Positions 54,194 to 63,975 of a stretch of 64,000 bases of DNA are shown here, one piece after another (the first letter of the stretch is position 1; each line of letters opens with the position of its first letter). Position numbers and translations under genes: made by a program. The stretch spans positions 384,660-448,659 of the forward strand of contig NZ_JAJAEL010000006.1 of NCBI RefSeq assembly GCF_020447205.1, written 5' to 3'. The notes under the pieces were generated by a model that was given only the letters and a program-made list of their open reading frames with translations, ran no database searches and had not been told where the DNA came from. Source of the DNA: Thalassolituus alkanivorans (GTDB taxonomy: Bacteria; Pseudomonadota; Gammaproteobacteria; Pseudomonadales; Oceanobacteraceae).

Positions 54194-54521
54194 AGTGTAC
54201 TTTTCTGTTCTTTTGCTGTTATGGAGTTATTCAGGAGCGGCTGTTTTCGCGGACAAAACGCCCTGAAGACCCTGATCAACTTATTATTAGGGAGTGAAAC
54301 ATACGCGTCTGCTCTCGTCAGGCCAAGAGCCAATCGCCTTTCGTATTAGCCTTTTCTAAATAAAGGCTGACCTGTATCAAGCGCTAACCGCGAACTCCGG
54401 CCAGAGTTGCCCAAATCCGCTTCCCGCACCGCCAGGCTTATGGATAAGGGGCTGTGCCCTGCACCCGCATTCAGGTACACTTCCCGCCTTTCTAACTGCG
54501 CTCAGATTCAGACCATACGCC
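54194..54521. other. Intergenic region between cytochrome c4-like gene and leuS
   Basis: This 328-base gap has no supported gene. It must carry both divergent promoters. A hairpin AGCCTTT (54348-54354) / AAAGGCT (54362-54368) is visible in what may be the leuS leader, but with no T-run and no tRNA-binding T-box features; its role is unclear. Confidence 0.5.
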
Positions 54522-57098
54522 ATGATGCAAGAGACTTATCAGCCCCATATTATCGAACCTTCCGTACAGACTCAGTGGGAAGAAAATCAGGTATTCAAAG
54601 CCGTTGTCGACAGCAATAAAGAGAAATTCTATTGCCTGTCCATGTTCCCGTATCCAAGCGGCCGGCTACATATGGGGCACGTGCGTAACTACACCATTGG
54701 TGACGTGGTTTCGCGCTACCAGCGCATGCAGGGCAAAAACGTCATGCAGCCAATGGGCTGGGACGCCTTCGGTCTGCCGGCAGAAAACGCCGCCATCAAG
54801 CATCAGGTTGCTCCGGGCAAATGGACCAAAGAAAACATCGCCTACATGAAAGGCCAGCTGAAATCGCTGGGCTTCGGTTACGACTGGAACCGCGAACTGG
54901 CGACCTGTGACCCGGAATACTACCGCTGGGAACAGTGGTTCTTCACCAAACTGATCGACAAAGGTCTGGCCTACAAAAAAGTATCCGCGGTTAACTGGTG
55001 TCCGAATGACCAGACCGTTCTGGCCAACGAACAGGTCATCGACGGCTGCTGCTGGCGTTGTGACTCTGTGGTTGAGCGTAAAGAAATTCCACAGTGGTTT
55101 ATCCGCATTACCGATTACGCCGAAGAACTGCTGAACGACCTCGATCAGCTCGACGGCTGGCCGGATCAGGTAAAAGCCATGCAGCGCAACTGGATTGGTA
55201 AATCCCGTGGCGTACAGATGCGCTTTGGCCTGAAAAACCGCGAAGACGCACTGGAAATCTACACCACCCGTCCGGATACCCTGATGGGCGTGAGCTATGT
55301 TGCTGTTGCTGCCGGTCACCCACTGGCGAAAGAAGCCGCAGCCAACAATCCTGCGCTGGCCGCATTCCTCGAAGAATGCTCCAAATCCGGTACCGCCGAA
55401 GCCGATCTGGCCACCGCTGAGAAAAAAGGTATGGCAACCGGCTTTACTGCCATTCACCCGATTTCCGGTAAAGAAGTACCGGTGTGGGTCGCCAACTTTG
55501 TGCTGATGGAATTCGGTACCGGTGCGGTCATGGCCGTTCCGGCACACGATCAGCGCGACTGGGAATTCGCACAGAAATACGGCATTGAAATTCATCAGGT
55601 CATCGCCGCCAACGAAGGCGACGAGTGCGACCTGAGCAAAGCGGCCTATACCGAAAAAGGCACCCTGATTAACTCCGGCGAATTTGACGGCCTGAGTTTT
55701 GACGCCGCCTTCGACGCCATCGCCGCCAAACTGGCGGCAGAAGGCAAAGGCGAGATCAAAGTGAATTACCGCCTGCGCGACTGGGGCGTGAGCCGCCAGC
55801 GCTATTGGGGCGCACCGATTCCGGTGATCCGTACCGCCGATGGTGACTCCATTGCCGCGCCGGAAAGCCTGCAGCCGGTGATTCTGCCAACCGAGGTTGT
55901 CATGGATGGTGTGAACTCACCGATCAAAAACAACCCGGAATTCGAAAACATCGAATACAACGGTCAGCCGGCGTTCCGCGAAACCGATACCTTCGACACC
56001 TTTATGGAGTCCTCCTGGTACTACGCGCGCTACTGTTCACCGCGCGACGATACGCAGATGCTGAACCCGGAAGAAGCCAATTACTGGCTGCCGGTCGATC
56101 AGTATATCGGCGGGATCGAACACGCCATTCTGCACCTGCTGTATGCACGTTTCTTCCACAAGCTGCTGCGCGATGCCGGCCTGGTGAACAGCGATGAGCC
56201 GTTCAAAAACCTGCTGTGCCAGGGCATGGTGCTGGCCGATGCGTTCTTCTACACCAACGAACACGGCGCCAAAGAGTGGGTTAATCCGACCGAAGTCAGC
56301 GTTGAGCGCGACGACAAAGGCCGCCTGACCGCTGCCAAGCGTAAGAGCGACGGCAAAGAACTGCAGTACTCCGGCATGAGCAAAATGTCGAAGTCGAAAA
56401 ACAACGGTGTTGATCCGCAGGAAGCCATCGAACTGTACGGCGCCGATACCGTGCGTCTGTACACCATGTTCGCAGCGCCCCCGGAGCAAACTCTGGAATG
56501 GTCTGACTCCGGCGTACAGGGTGCCCAGCGCTTCCTGCAGCGCGTCTGGCGTTTAAGCTACGAACTGCTGCAACAGGCAGATCGTGGTGATGCGGCGAAC
56601 CTGTCCAAAGATGAGAAAGACGCCCGCCGTAAGGTGCACGAAACCATTCAGAAGGTGAGCGATGACGTTGGTCGCCGCTACAACTTCAACACCGGTATCG
56701 CCGCCATTATGGAACTGATGAACACCCTGCAGAAAGCCGATATGGCATCTGCCGGTGGCCGTGCGGTAGTGGCAGAAGGCCTGGATGCGGTGATCCGCAT
56801 GCTGTCGCCGATTGCGCCACACATTACCCAGGCTCTGTGGGTTGCCTTCGGTAACGATGGTCTGGTAATTGATGCGCCATGGCCTGTGGTTGACGAGAGC
56901 GCTCTGGTGCGTGATTCCATCGAAGTGGTGGTTCAGGTGAACGGTAAGCTGCGTGCCAAGATCGAAGTGGCGGCCAACGCCAGCAAAGACGATCTTGAAG
57001 CCGCCGCCAAAGACGCCGTTGCCCAGCAGCTCGAAGGTGTGACCGTACGCAAGGTGATTGTGGTACCGGGTAAGCTGGTTAATATCGTCGCTAACTGA
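54522..57098 (+). CDS. leuS: Leucyl-tRNA synthetase
   Basis: Charges tRNA-Leu with leucine in the cytoplasm. The 858-residue class I synthetase has the HIGH-type motif HMGH ([17 protein letters not shown]), the CP1 editing domain ([16 protein letters not shown] with zinc-type cysteines, [24 protein letters not shown]) and the KMSKS loop [14 protein letters not shown]. Length and order match bacterial LeuRS. It begins with two ATG codons; either may be used. Confidence 0.98.
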   Translation: MMQETYQPHIIEPSVQTQWEENQVFKAVVDSNKEKFYCLSMFPYPSGRLHMGHVRNYTIGDVVSRYQRMQGKNVMQPMGWDAFGLPAENAAIKHQVAPGKWTKENIAYMKGQLKSLGFGYDWNRELATCDPEYYRWEQWFFTKLIDKGLAYKKVSAVNWCPNDQTVLANEQVIDGCCWRCDSVVERKEIPQWFIRITDYAEELLNDLDQLDGWPDQVKAMQRNWIGKSRGVQMRFGLKNREDALEIYTTRPDTLMGVSYVAVAAGHPLAKEAAANNPALAAFLEECSKSGTAEADLATAEKKGMATGFTAIHPISGKEVPVWVANFVLMEFGTGAVMAVPAHDQRDWEFAQKYGIEIHQVIAANEGDECDLSKAAYTEKGTLINSGEFDGLSFDAAFDAIAAKLAAEGKGEIKVNYRLRDWGVSRQRYWGAPIPVIRTADGDSIAAPESLQPVILPTEVVMDGVNSPIKNNPEFENIEYNGQPAFRETDTFDTFMESSWYYARYCSPRDDTQMLNPEEANYWLPVDQYIGGIEHAILHLLYARFFHKLLRDAGLVNSDEPFKNLLCQGMVLADAFFYTNEHGAKEWVNPTEVSVERDDKGRLTAAKRKSDGKELQYSGMSKMSKSKNNGVDPQEAIELYGADTVRLYTMFAAPPEQTLEWSDSGVQGAQRFLQRVWRLSYELLQQADRGDAANLSKDEKDARRKVHETIQKVSDDVGRRYNFNTGIAAIMELMNTLQKADMASAGGRAVVAEGLDAVIRMLSPIAPHITQALWVAFGNDGLVIDAPWPVVDESALVRDSIEVVVQVNGKLRAKIEVAANASKDDLEAAAKDAVAQQLEGVTVRKVIVVPGKLVNIVAN

Positions 57099-57116
57099 TC
57101 CGGAGCTGCCTGCGTT

Positions 57117-57202
57117 GCCGGTACTGTGTTAAAAATACGTTCGAAATGCTCATTTATGACTTATAAACTGCGCCTTCTCACGTATTTTTGCCTTGTTCCG
57201 GC
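57117..57202. repeat. Long imperfect hairpin between leuS and lptE
   Basis: GCCGGTACTGTGTT plus AAAAATACG (57117-57139) pairs with CGTATTTTT plus GCCTTGTTCCGGC (57181-57202); the inner nine bases are perfect. The enclosed 41 bases hold a second small dyad (TTTAT...ATAAA). It resembles intergenic hairpin repeats seen in related genomes, but only one copy is in this window. Confidence 0.55.
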
Positions 57203-57248
57203 GGCCTCGCCAACGCTCCGCCCACATTGAACAGCTGATAGGAAGCCT

Positions 57249-57773
57249 ATGCGCCCTCTTGCCTGGATTCTCACATTATCATTACTTTCTGCCTGCGGCT
57301 GGCATCTGCGTGGTGTTACGCCGCTGCCGCCGGAATACCGGGTGATGTATCTGCAGAGTCAGGCCAGTAACAGCTTTAACCAACAGTTAAAGCTGCAGCT
57401 GGAGTTCAACGATGTCGTGCTGACCGCCAGCGCCGAAGACGCCCCGGCCATTCTGCGTATTGAGCCGGTGGATATCGAACGGCGTACGCTGTCGGTCAGC
57501 AGCAGTGGTCAGGTGGGCGAGTTCGAACTGAACGGCCGTCTGACCGCTCATATCCTGCATATTGGCCGCGACACCGATGTCGAAATTGAACTGAAAGCAC
57601 GCCGCACCCTGACCAACGATGTGAACAACGTCGTCGGTACTGCCAGCGCCGAAAGCCAGCAACGGGCTGAGCTGGAGCGCGAACTGGTCAACAAGCTGCT
57701 GCGCCGCCTGCAGAGTCTCGGCAAGAGCAGCCAGAATAATCAGGGGTCCTCTGCAACAGGCACACAGCCGTGA
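57249..57773 (+). CDS. lptE: LPS-assembly lipoprotein LptE
   Basis: A 174-residue outer-membrane lipoprotein that plugs LptD and helps to insert lipopolysaccharide. Signal with lipobox LSAC (Cys16), then GWHLRG, typical of LptE/RlpB; also the family place between leuS and holA. C-terminal SSQNNQGSSATG tail is low complexity. It overlaps holA by 4 bases. Confidence 0.94.
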   Translation: MRPLAWILTLSLLSACGWHLRGVTPLPPEYRVMYLQSQASNSFNQQLKLQLEFNDVVLTASAEDAPAILRIEPVDIERRTLSVSSSGQVGEFELNGRLTAHILHIGRDTDVEIELKARRTLTNDVNNVVGTASAESQQRAELERELVNKLLRRLQSLGKSSQNNQGSSATGTQP

Positions 57774-58774
57774 AAATCCGCCAGGACCAGCTCAGCGGCC
57801 TGCTGGCCAAAGGACTGGCACCCTGCTATCTGGTGTCCGGTGACGACCCTTTACTGGTGATGGAAGCCTGCGACGAGATCCGTGCCGCTGCACGTAAGGC
57901 CGGTGTCGAGGAGCGTGAGCTGTTCCATGCTGAAGCCGGCTTTGACTGGCGCCATTTGCTGGAAGAAGCCAACGCCATGTCGTTATTTGCCAGTCGCCGT
58001 ATTCTTGAAGTACGCATTGGTAACGGCAAGCCTTCCGATAAAGGCGCGGCTATTCAGCAGATTCTTGATAATCCCAACCCGGATAACCTGCTGCTGATTA
58101 TCTGCCCGCGCCTCGACAGCACCATTCAGCGCAGCGCCTGGTTTAAAGCGGTGGATAAAGCCGGTGTTTTCCTGCCGATCTGGCCCATCGAACGCTCGCA
58201 ATATCCGGGCTGGCTGAAACGCCGCCTGCAGATTGCCGGCCTGCAGATCGAACCTCCCGCCCTGGCCGCTCTGGCGCATCAGACCGAAGGCAACCTGCTC
58301 GCTGCCGTGCAGGAAGTTGAAAAGCTGCGCCTGCTGGGTACGACCACCATCAGCGAAGAGATGATTAACGAAGCCATTGGCGACAGCTCCCGCTTTGACG
58401 CCTTTGGTCTGGCCGATACCTGCCTGCTCGGTAATCTGGCCGAAGCCAGCCGCATTCTTTCGCATTTAAAAGGTGAAGGTGTCGATGCGCTGATGATACT
58501 CGGCGCCCTGACGCGCAAGATCCGCCAGCTGATTGCCATGCAGGATCTTGGCGGACAACAGCTGAGTGAAGCCTTCAAGGCACAGAATATCTGGCCCAAA
58601 CAACAGCCTCCCTACAAAAAAGCTCTGCAGAACCTGCGCGCCCCACAGCTCCATGCCGCCCTGCGTAAGGCCGAAAAAATCGATGCAGCCATTAAAGGCA
58701 GCGGCGATGATCCCTGGCTTCTGTTAAGTGAGTTAACTGTACTGTTAACAGGTGTAAGGCTGACGACTGGTTAA
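57770..58774 (+). CDS. holA: DNA polymerase III delta subunit
   Basis: Opens the sliding clamp as part of the clamp loader. The 334-residue protein has the delta opening (MKIRQDQLSGLLAKGLAPCYLVSGDDPLLV), the LLEEANAMSLFASRRILEVR block and a C-terminal helical domain. GTG start (57770) overlaps the lptE stop (GTGA). A palindrome CTGTTAACAG (58743-58752) lies in the last codons. Confidence 0.95.
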   Translation: MKIRQDQLSGLLAKGLAPCYLVSGDDPLLVMEACDEIRAAARKAGVEERELFHAEAGFDWRHLLEEANAMSLFASRRILEVRIGNGKPSDKGAAIQQILDNPNPDNLLLIICPRLDSTIQRSAWFKAVDKAGVFLPIWPIERSQYPGWLKRRLQIAGLQIEPPALAALAHQTEGNLLAAVQEVEKLRLLGTTTISEEMINEAIGDSSRFDAFGLADTCLLGNLAEASRILSHLKGEGVDALMILGALTRKIRQLIAMQDLGGQQLSEAFKAQNIWPKQQPPYKKALQNLRAPQLHAALRKAEKIDAAIKGSGDDPWLLLSELTVLLTGVRLTTG

Positions 58775-58885
58775 CAGTTTCAGCACTACCGCTGTCACAG
58801 AAATCCCAACATTTAACTGAGATACTGCTGTGGTAATGGCGGCAATTGCCGTATTCGGATGACAATTTTTGTCACATTATGCCTT

Positions 58886-58924
58886 TTAACGTTAAGCGTC
58901 GTGGTAAAAACGTTAAAATATAAT
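58886..58924 (+). promoter_or_regulatory. AT-rich promoter with two AACGTTAA repeats
   Basis: AACGTTAA occurs at 58888-58895 (inside the palindrome TTAACGTTAA, 58886-58895) and at 58909-58916, 21 bases apart (two helical turns). A perfect TATAAT lies at 58919-58924, 50 bases before the start at 58974. There is no good -35, so an activator or repressor acting at the repeats is plausible. Confidence 0.55.
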
Positions 58925-58973
58925 AATATGACGTAATGCTAAGCTGAGTATGCAGACTAAGAGGATGTTCGTT

Positions 58974-59567
58974 ATGAGCGCCGTAAACAAACAACAAAAT
59001 TCAGATCTGGTCTGGGACCTGGAGAAAATCCACCAGCACCAGCGCGCTATGAATTTCGTTAAGCAGTTTGAAAACCGCTTCTGCGTATTCTCCGGCTCCG
59101 TACGTCAGCTGTATACCAACTACAGTATTTTCTTCCCCGAAGAAGCCAACCGTCAGATGGTTATTCTGCCCGACCCTTACGCCTTCCACGATACGTTCAG
59201 CCATCTGAATCCGGATGCGGTACAGTCAACCGGTCTGCATGTTATCCCTGGCAATCTGATCGGTAAAACCGGCCTGTATCTGGTGATCTCACACAAAGAC
59301 AAAAACGTGCGCTCGGTACCGATTCCTTTTCAGGAAGGTATCCGCCAGATTCTGCGCCGTTCCAATACCGAAGATCCATTCCTGCCGGTACTGATGAAAG
59401 GCGACCTGCGTGAATTCAATGATCAGATGCCTTGTCTGCACCTGAACCGTCTGCGCCTGAAAGAGCTGACTTCGCTGTCCGGCCTTGAGCGCGAAGGTAT
59501 CCGCACCATCATTACTGACAAGCTGATGAAACTGTATCAGGAATCATCAGCCCTGAACCTGGCCTGA
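58974..59567 (+). CDS. Conserved-looking protein of unknown function
   Basis: A 197-residue soluble protein. The start at 58974 (MSAVNKQQNSDLVWDLEK) has AAGAGG 10 bases upstream; ATGs at 58950 and 58965 are worse placed. Central region is hydrophobic/aromatic and strand-rich (FCVFSGSVRQLYTNYSIFFPEE, GLHVIPGNLIGKTGLYLVISH), the end helical (SGLEREGIRTIITDKLMKLY). No motif I can name. Its own promoter and its position between holA and an SDR give no clue to function. Confidence 0.78.
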   Translation: MSAVNKQQNSDLVWDLEKIHQHQRAMNFVKQFENRFCVFSGSVRQLYTNYSIFFPEEANRQMVILPDPYAFHDTFSHLNPDAVQSTGLHVIPGNLIGKTGLYLVISHKDKNVRSVPIPFQEGIRQILRRSNTEDPFLPVLMKGDLREFNDQMPCLHLNRLRLKELTSLSGLEREGIRTIITDKLMKLYQESSALNLA

Positions 59568-59611
59568 TTCCCAGGCCAGATCTTAACGCCCTGCAACGGT
59601 CTCCCGTACCA

Positions 59612-60439
59612 CTAGCCTTCGGCACGATAATAACGGCGGATCAGGCGACTTAATCCCTTACGCCAGGCTTTCGGCTTGATGCCAAAGGTGTGAAACAGCA
59701 GCGTATTATCGGTAACCGGTGCCCAGACCGCCGGCATCAAGCCGCCTTCCTGTGATTTCAGCTCCACGCCACTGAGATTTTCATACTGACCGGCTTCCGC
59801 CAGCAGCGCCTCTGCGAAGGCATATGAAGAGATTGGCTCCACACCACAAAAATGATAGGTACCCCATAAATCGTCGCTGCAGGCTGCCTGTTTAAGCATC
59901 GCCAGAATCACTTCGGCAATATCATCAGCAGGCGTCGGACTGAACTTACGCTGCATATCGAGGCTGAGGGAATGCTCATCACGGATAGCCGTCAGCAGGC
60001 GGTTGGCAAAATCGTCAGCCATCAGCGAAAACCCCTGGCCAATGCGCAGGATCAGATGACGACGGTTATTACGGGTCAAGGCTTCCAGAGCCAGTAAATC
60101 CAGCGCCAGTGGATGATCGGCATAATCCTCATCACTTTCCTGGTAGACAGCATCCGCGCGGGCACGGAAAACAGCGCTGGAGGACAGCAATACCACCGGG
60201 ACATCCTGCTCTTCCGCCTGTTCCAGCCAGAAAGGAACATGCGCATAGTCATCCGGATGAAACAGTGATGGCACCAGTACAAAAAAAGGTTTGCCAACGG
60301 CCGCCATAGCCAAACGCTCACGGCTTTCCAGGCCAAAGCCTTTATACATAAGATCCTGAGAAGCCAGACTGCGGGTAAGAAAGTGTCCCACCGGGCGGTT
60401 AGCGCCGATGATAAAGCTGTGAAAACTGCTGATAGCCAA
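59612..60439 (-). CDS. NAD(P)-binding epimerase/reductase of the SDR superfamily
   Basis: A 275-residue extended SDR of the sugar-epimerase/RmlD-like type: the nucleotide-binding motif is IIGANRPVGHFLTRSL, with VVLLSSSAVFRAR and an YQESDEDYADHPLALDLLALEALTR block in the active-site region. The usual YxxxK is not clear, so catalysis is uncertain. I favour a TTG start at 60439, because AGGAG lies 10 bases upstream and only about 7 residues then precede the first strand; the open frame reaches ATG at 60520. Divergent from the diguanylate cyclase. Confidence 0.78.
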   Translation of the reverse strand: MAISSFHSFIIGANRPVGHFLTRSLASQDLMYKGFGLESRERLAMAAVGKPFFVLVPSLFHPDDYAHVPFWLEQAEEQDVPVVLLSSSAVFRARADAVYQESDEDYADHPLALDLLALEALTRNNRRHLILRIGQGFSLMADDFANRLLTAIRDEHSLSLDMQRKFSPTPADDIAEVILAMLKQAACSDDLWGTYHFCGVEPISSYAFAEALLAEAGQYENLSGVELKSQEGGLMPAVWAPVTDNTLLFHTFGIKPKAWRKGLSRLIRRYYRAEG

Positions 60440-60580
60440 GACTCCGGGTCTCCTGTGCGCTGGGGCCAGACTGAGGGCCACTGATATTACAGCCTGCATA
60501 ATACCCTGCCGCCGGGCCAATCACGACGTGCATTTGTACGACCCGTCTATACTCAGGGGATATTGCTGCCTGTTGTACTT

Positions 60581-62407
60581 ATGTCTTTATATTATCGTTT
60601 GTTCATACTCGCACTGTTTCTATTCGGCGGTGCTTTTGCGACTGCCCGTTATGCGGGCGGCGAAACGGGTGCTCCTGCCCCACTGATGGCTCAGGTTTAC
60701 CAGGCTGCAGAGTTCTCCAGCCTGCAACAGGTTGTGGGCTTAAATGACGATATGTGGCGGGACATGCCGGCTGCCAGCATCAACCTTGGCTTCAGCGATG
60801 ACCACGTCTGGGTACGGATGCCACTGAGTCAGCTGCCCTTTGATTATCAGCGGCAGCCCTGGATTCTGGAACTGGGATATCCACTGCTCGACCATATCGA
60901 GCTTTATATTATGCACGGTGATGTTGTACTGCTGCACACCGATGCCGGCAACGACCTGCCCTATTCTTCCCGCCCTCTGGCTGTGCCCGAATTTGCCTTT
61001 CCCGTGCCGCCACTCAGCCAGGCACAATGGTTGTATCTGTACGTGCATTCGGAGTCATCGGTGCAGATTCCCATCCGCACTTTTCCGGAACAGAACTACT
61101 GGCAGCAACGGGTCGGCGAAGTTACCTTTGACGCTGCATTTCACGCAATCCTGTTCAGTATGCTGGCCTATAACCTGCTGATTTTTTTACTGAGCCGCGA
61201 TCTGATTTTCTTCCTGTATTCGCTCAGCATCGGCGCCTTTGCCATGATGATGGCCGCTCTGCATGGCTGGACTTATGCGTTACTGTGGCCAGAATCTCCA
61301 CACCTGAACGATCTGGCGATTCTGCTCAGTCTCGCCCTGTCTGAGGCCTTTCTTGCACTGTTCGGGGTTTCATTCCTGCGCCTGCGTAAACTGCATCCCC
61401 GTGCTTTTATGCTGTACAGCAGCTACGTCGTCAGTGCCCTAGTCTTTGCCGTACTGGCCTTCTATCTGCCGTATCACACCATGATTCGTTTGCTTACAGG
61501 CCAGGCTGTGCTGATGAGTCTGTCAGCGCTGGCATTGGGCCAACTGCTCTGGTGGCAAACCCGTTCACGGGATGTGTTCCTGTTTTTCCTTGCCGCCTTC
61601 TCACTGCTGATTGGCCTCTTCCTGTATGCAATGCAGAAGTTTGGTGTCATTCCGGTCAATGTCGTTACCGAACATGCCGCCGAGCTGGGCAGCATCATAT
61701 TGGTTGTACTGCTGGCACTGAGCATGGCCGAGCGCCATAACCGCGAACGTCAGGCACGGTTAGCGGCTCAGGATGTCATCATCAACATGCAGCGCGAAGC
61801 CAATGCAGTGCTGGATCAGAAGGTCCGTGAGCGTACAGAAGATCTGGAGCTGCTGAACCAGCGCCTGCGGGAAGAATCCACCACCGATGCCCTGACCCGG
61901 GTACGCAACCGGCGTTACTTCGATCAGCGTTTCTATACCCTGTATCAGGATGCCTTCAGACAACAAACGCCACTCGCATTACTGTTGATTGATATTGACC
62001 ACTTCAAGCAATTTAACGATACCCATGGTCATCAGCTGGGCGATACGGTACTGCAAAAGGTTGCGCAAACCATGCAGCAGGCCATCAAGCGTCCACAGGA
62101 CAGCGTTTATCGTTACGGCGGAGAAGAATTTGCAATTTTACTGCCCAACACGGATGAAAGCGGAGCCATACAGGTCGCCGAGCTGGTACGCCAGCGCATT
62201 GAGCGCCTGCGTCTTGAACACGAAGGGCAAATACTCAGCCTGACCGTCAGTGTCGGCCTGTGTGCGGCAATCCCTCCCCAGCGTGATCAGCAGGAGGTAC
62301 TTTACCAACAGGCTGATAAAGCGCTGTATCTGGCCAAAGATCAGGGCAGGAACCGCAGCTGTGCACTGCCTTTATCCATTCCCGATAGTCAGCAGCAAAG
62401 CCGCTGA
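60581..62407 (+). CDS. Diguanylate cyclase with 7TMR-DISM sensor
   Basis: Makes c-di-GMP in response to a periplasmic signal. The 608-residue protein has a signal/anchor, a 7TMR-DISM extracellular domain (about 35-175, with VWVRMPLSQL and LYLYVHSES), seven membrane helices (about 185-395), a coiled coil (REANAVLDQKVRERTEDLELLNQRL) and a GGDEF domain with the active-site variant YRYGGEEFAILLP and DIDHFKQFNDTHGHQLGD. GGEEF is catalytically competent in this family; no RxxD inhibitory site is visible in the expected place. ATG at 60581 lacks a clear ribosome site; TTG at 60563 behind AGGGGA is an alternative. Confidence 0.9.
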   Translation: MSLYYRLFILALFLFGGAFATARYAGGETGAPAPLMAQVYQAAEFSSLQQVVGLNDDMWRDMPAASINLGFSDDHVWVRMPLSQLPFDYQRQPWILELGYPLLDHIELYIMHGDVVLLHTDAGNDLPYSSRPLAVPEFAFPVPPLSQAQWLYLYVHSESSVQIPIRTFPEQNYWQQRVGEVTFDAAFHAILFSMLAYNLLIFLLSRDLIFFLYSLSIGAFAMMMAALHGWTYALLWPESPHLNDLAILLSLALSEAFLALFGVSFLRLRKLHPRAFMLYSSYVVSALVFAVLAFYLPYHTMIRLLTGQAVLMSLSALALGQLLWWQTRSRDVFLFFLAAFSLLIGLFLYAMQKFGVIPVNVVTEHAAELGSIILVVLLALSMAERHNRERQARLAAQDVIINMQREANAVLDQKVRERTEDLELLNQRLREESTTDALTRVRNRRYFDQRFYTLYQDAFRQQTPLALLLIDIDHFKQFNDTHGHQLGDTVLQKVAQTMQQAIKRPQDSVYRYGGEEFAILLPNTDESGAIQVAELVRQRIERLRLEHEGQILSLTVSVGLCAAIPPQRDQQEVLYQQADKALYLAKDQGRNRSCALPLSIPDSQQQSR

Positions 62408-62558
62408 ACATTGCTGTTATTAATCTCAGAACCAGCCGTATTCCTATCCTGAACCGACTCCTGCGTCTGCAGTACAGGATTGTCAGACAAAATTTCAGTT
62501 TGGCAATCACCCGGCATTTATGTACCTTAGTCCCGATATTGAATTGCTAATAAAAAGA

Positions 62559-62568
62559 CCAATATTGG
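62559..62568. promoter_or_regulatory. Palindrome in the fadL-like leader
   Basis: CCAATATTGG (62559-62568) is a perfect 10-base palindrome just before the GGAGA ribosome site of the porin gene. It could be a repressor operator or be chance; short. Confidence 0.3.
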
Positions 62569-62580
62569 ATGGAGACGAAC

Positions 62581-63951
62581 ATGAAATGCCAACCCCTTGC
62601 TAAAACCATCGCAACAGCCTGCGCCGGTTTGGGTACTCTGCTGGCCATCAGCCCGGTATTCGCCCAGGGCTACTATGTCGACGAACAATCCGCCCTGCGC
62701 CTGGGAGATGCTTTCTCCGGTGGTGCAGCCTCAGCCAGCGATGCTTCCGCCGCTTACTACAGTCCGGCGGCTATGCTGCTGGTACGTGACGAGCTGGCCA
62801 TCAACCTAGCGGCTATTTCTGTACGCTCAGAACTGAAAGGCAGTGCTGAAACCGGCGACGGCAGCATCCCGATTAGCGGTGAAGATGCCGAAGCGGATAA
62901 CCTCGATTTTCTGCCAACCTTGTATTTTGTCCGTAGTCTGAGCGAAGGCTTCTCTGCCGGTGCTTTTATTAACGCTCCATACGCTACCGGCACCGACTTC
63001 GGTGATGACTCCATCGCCCGTTATCAGACAACGGAAAGCGAAATCACCGGTATCGACGCCGGCCTGTCACTGGCCTTCCGTGTACACGAAAAAGTCAGCA
63101 TTGGCGGCAGTATTATTGCTCAGTATATGAATGCCAAAACGGCCCTGGCGGTCAATACTGCAGCCCTGTGTTTAGGTGGGCTTGATGCCTCCACCTGCAA
63201 TAGCCTGGGCATTAACCCTGCAGAGCTGGGCAACAACACCTACGACGGCAGCTTCGTGATGGAAGGCCACAACACAGCCTTCGGTTTCAGCCTGGGTACT
63301 CTGGTTGAGTTCACCCCCAACAGTCGTCTGGGTCTGAACTACCGCACCCGTATCGCCCATGAGCTGACCGGCAGTGCAACGGTGGAATTCCCGGCCGCCG
63401 CTTCAGGCTTCACCGGTCTGGCCGGCCTTGAGAACACCAAAGCCGATGGCCGCGTGCAGTTTGTTACGCCGGAAACCGCGAACATCAGTTACTTCCACCA
63501 GCTCGGCGACCTGTCGCTGCAGGCGGACGCTTCCTGGACCAAGTGGTCGCGCTTCGACAAACTGCAGGTGGAAAGCACCAACAGCACCGTCGCCATGCTG
63601 GCTGCCGAGCCACAGGTTTACGACTGGAGTGAATCCCAGCGTTTTGCTCTGGGCGCTAACTACAAGCTGAGCCCACAGCTGACGCTGCGTGGTGGTTTCG
63701 CTCTGGATATGACGCCGATCGACAAAGACAAAACCAAGATCGATTTTGCCTTTGATGATTACAAAGCCATCTCTCTGGGTATGAGCTACGGACTGACCGA
63801 AGCCATGACTCTGGACGTGGGCTATCAGCACACCCTGACGCAGAAGCGTGATATTGATCAGAACGATCTGCTGACGGCGGGTGCCCGCCTGCACGGTGAA
63901 GTCACAACCGAAGTAAACTCCTTCGCTGCCGGTCTGCGCTGGGCACTGTAA
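62581..63951 (+). CDS. FadL-family outer-membrane transporter
   Basis: A 456-residue outer-membrane protein that takes up long-chain fatty acids or other hydrophobic compounds. Start at 62581 after GGAGA; signal peptide ends near VFAQG. The N-terminal hatch GYYVDEQSALRLGDAFSGGAASASDASAAYYSPAAM, the barrel block NYRTRIAHELTGSA and the closing EVNSFAAGLRWAL are typical of FadL/TodX. An insertion with two cysteines (CLGGLDASTC) is in an outer loop. It is monocistronic with a strong terminator. Confidence 0.92.
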   Translation: MKCQPLAKTIATACAGLGTLLAISPVFAQGYYVDEQSALRLGDAFSGGAASASDASAAYYSPAAMLLVRDELAINLAAISVRSELKGSAETGDGSIPISGEDAEADNLDFLPTLYFVRSLSEGFSAGAFINAPYATGTDFGDDSIARYQTTESEITGIDAGLSLAFRVHEKVSIGGSIIAQYMNAKTALAVNTAALCLGGLDASTCNSLGINPAELGNNTYDGSFVMEGHNTAFGFSLGTLVEFTPNSRLGLNYRTRIAHELTGSATVEFPAAASGFTGLAGLENTKADGRVQFVTPETANISYFHQLGDLSLQADASWTKWSRFDKLQVESTNSTVAMLAAEPQVYDWSESQRFALGANYKLSPQLTLRGGFALDMTPIDKDKTKIDFAFDDYKAISLGMSYGLTEAMTLDVGYQHTLTQKRDIDQNDLLTAGARLHGEVTTEVNSFAAGLRWAL

Positions 63952-63975
63952 GCCTGAGCTGCTGCAACCTGAAAG

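Noticed and set aside
54348..54368. T-box riboswitch before leuS
   Set aside because: Only a short 7-base hairpin is present; no conserved T-box sequence or terminator/antiterminator pair.
54666..55595. 309-residue open frame on the - strand
   Set aside because: Antisense to leuS, a universally conserved gene.
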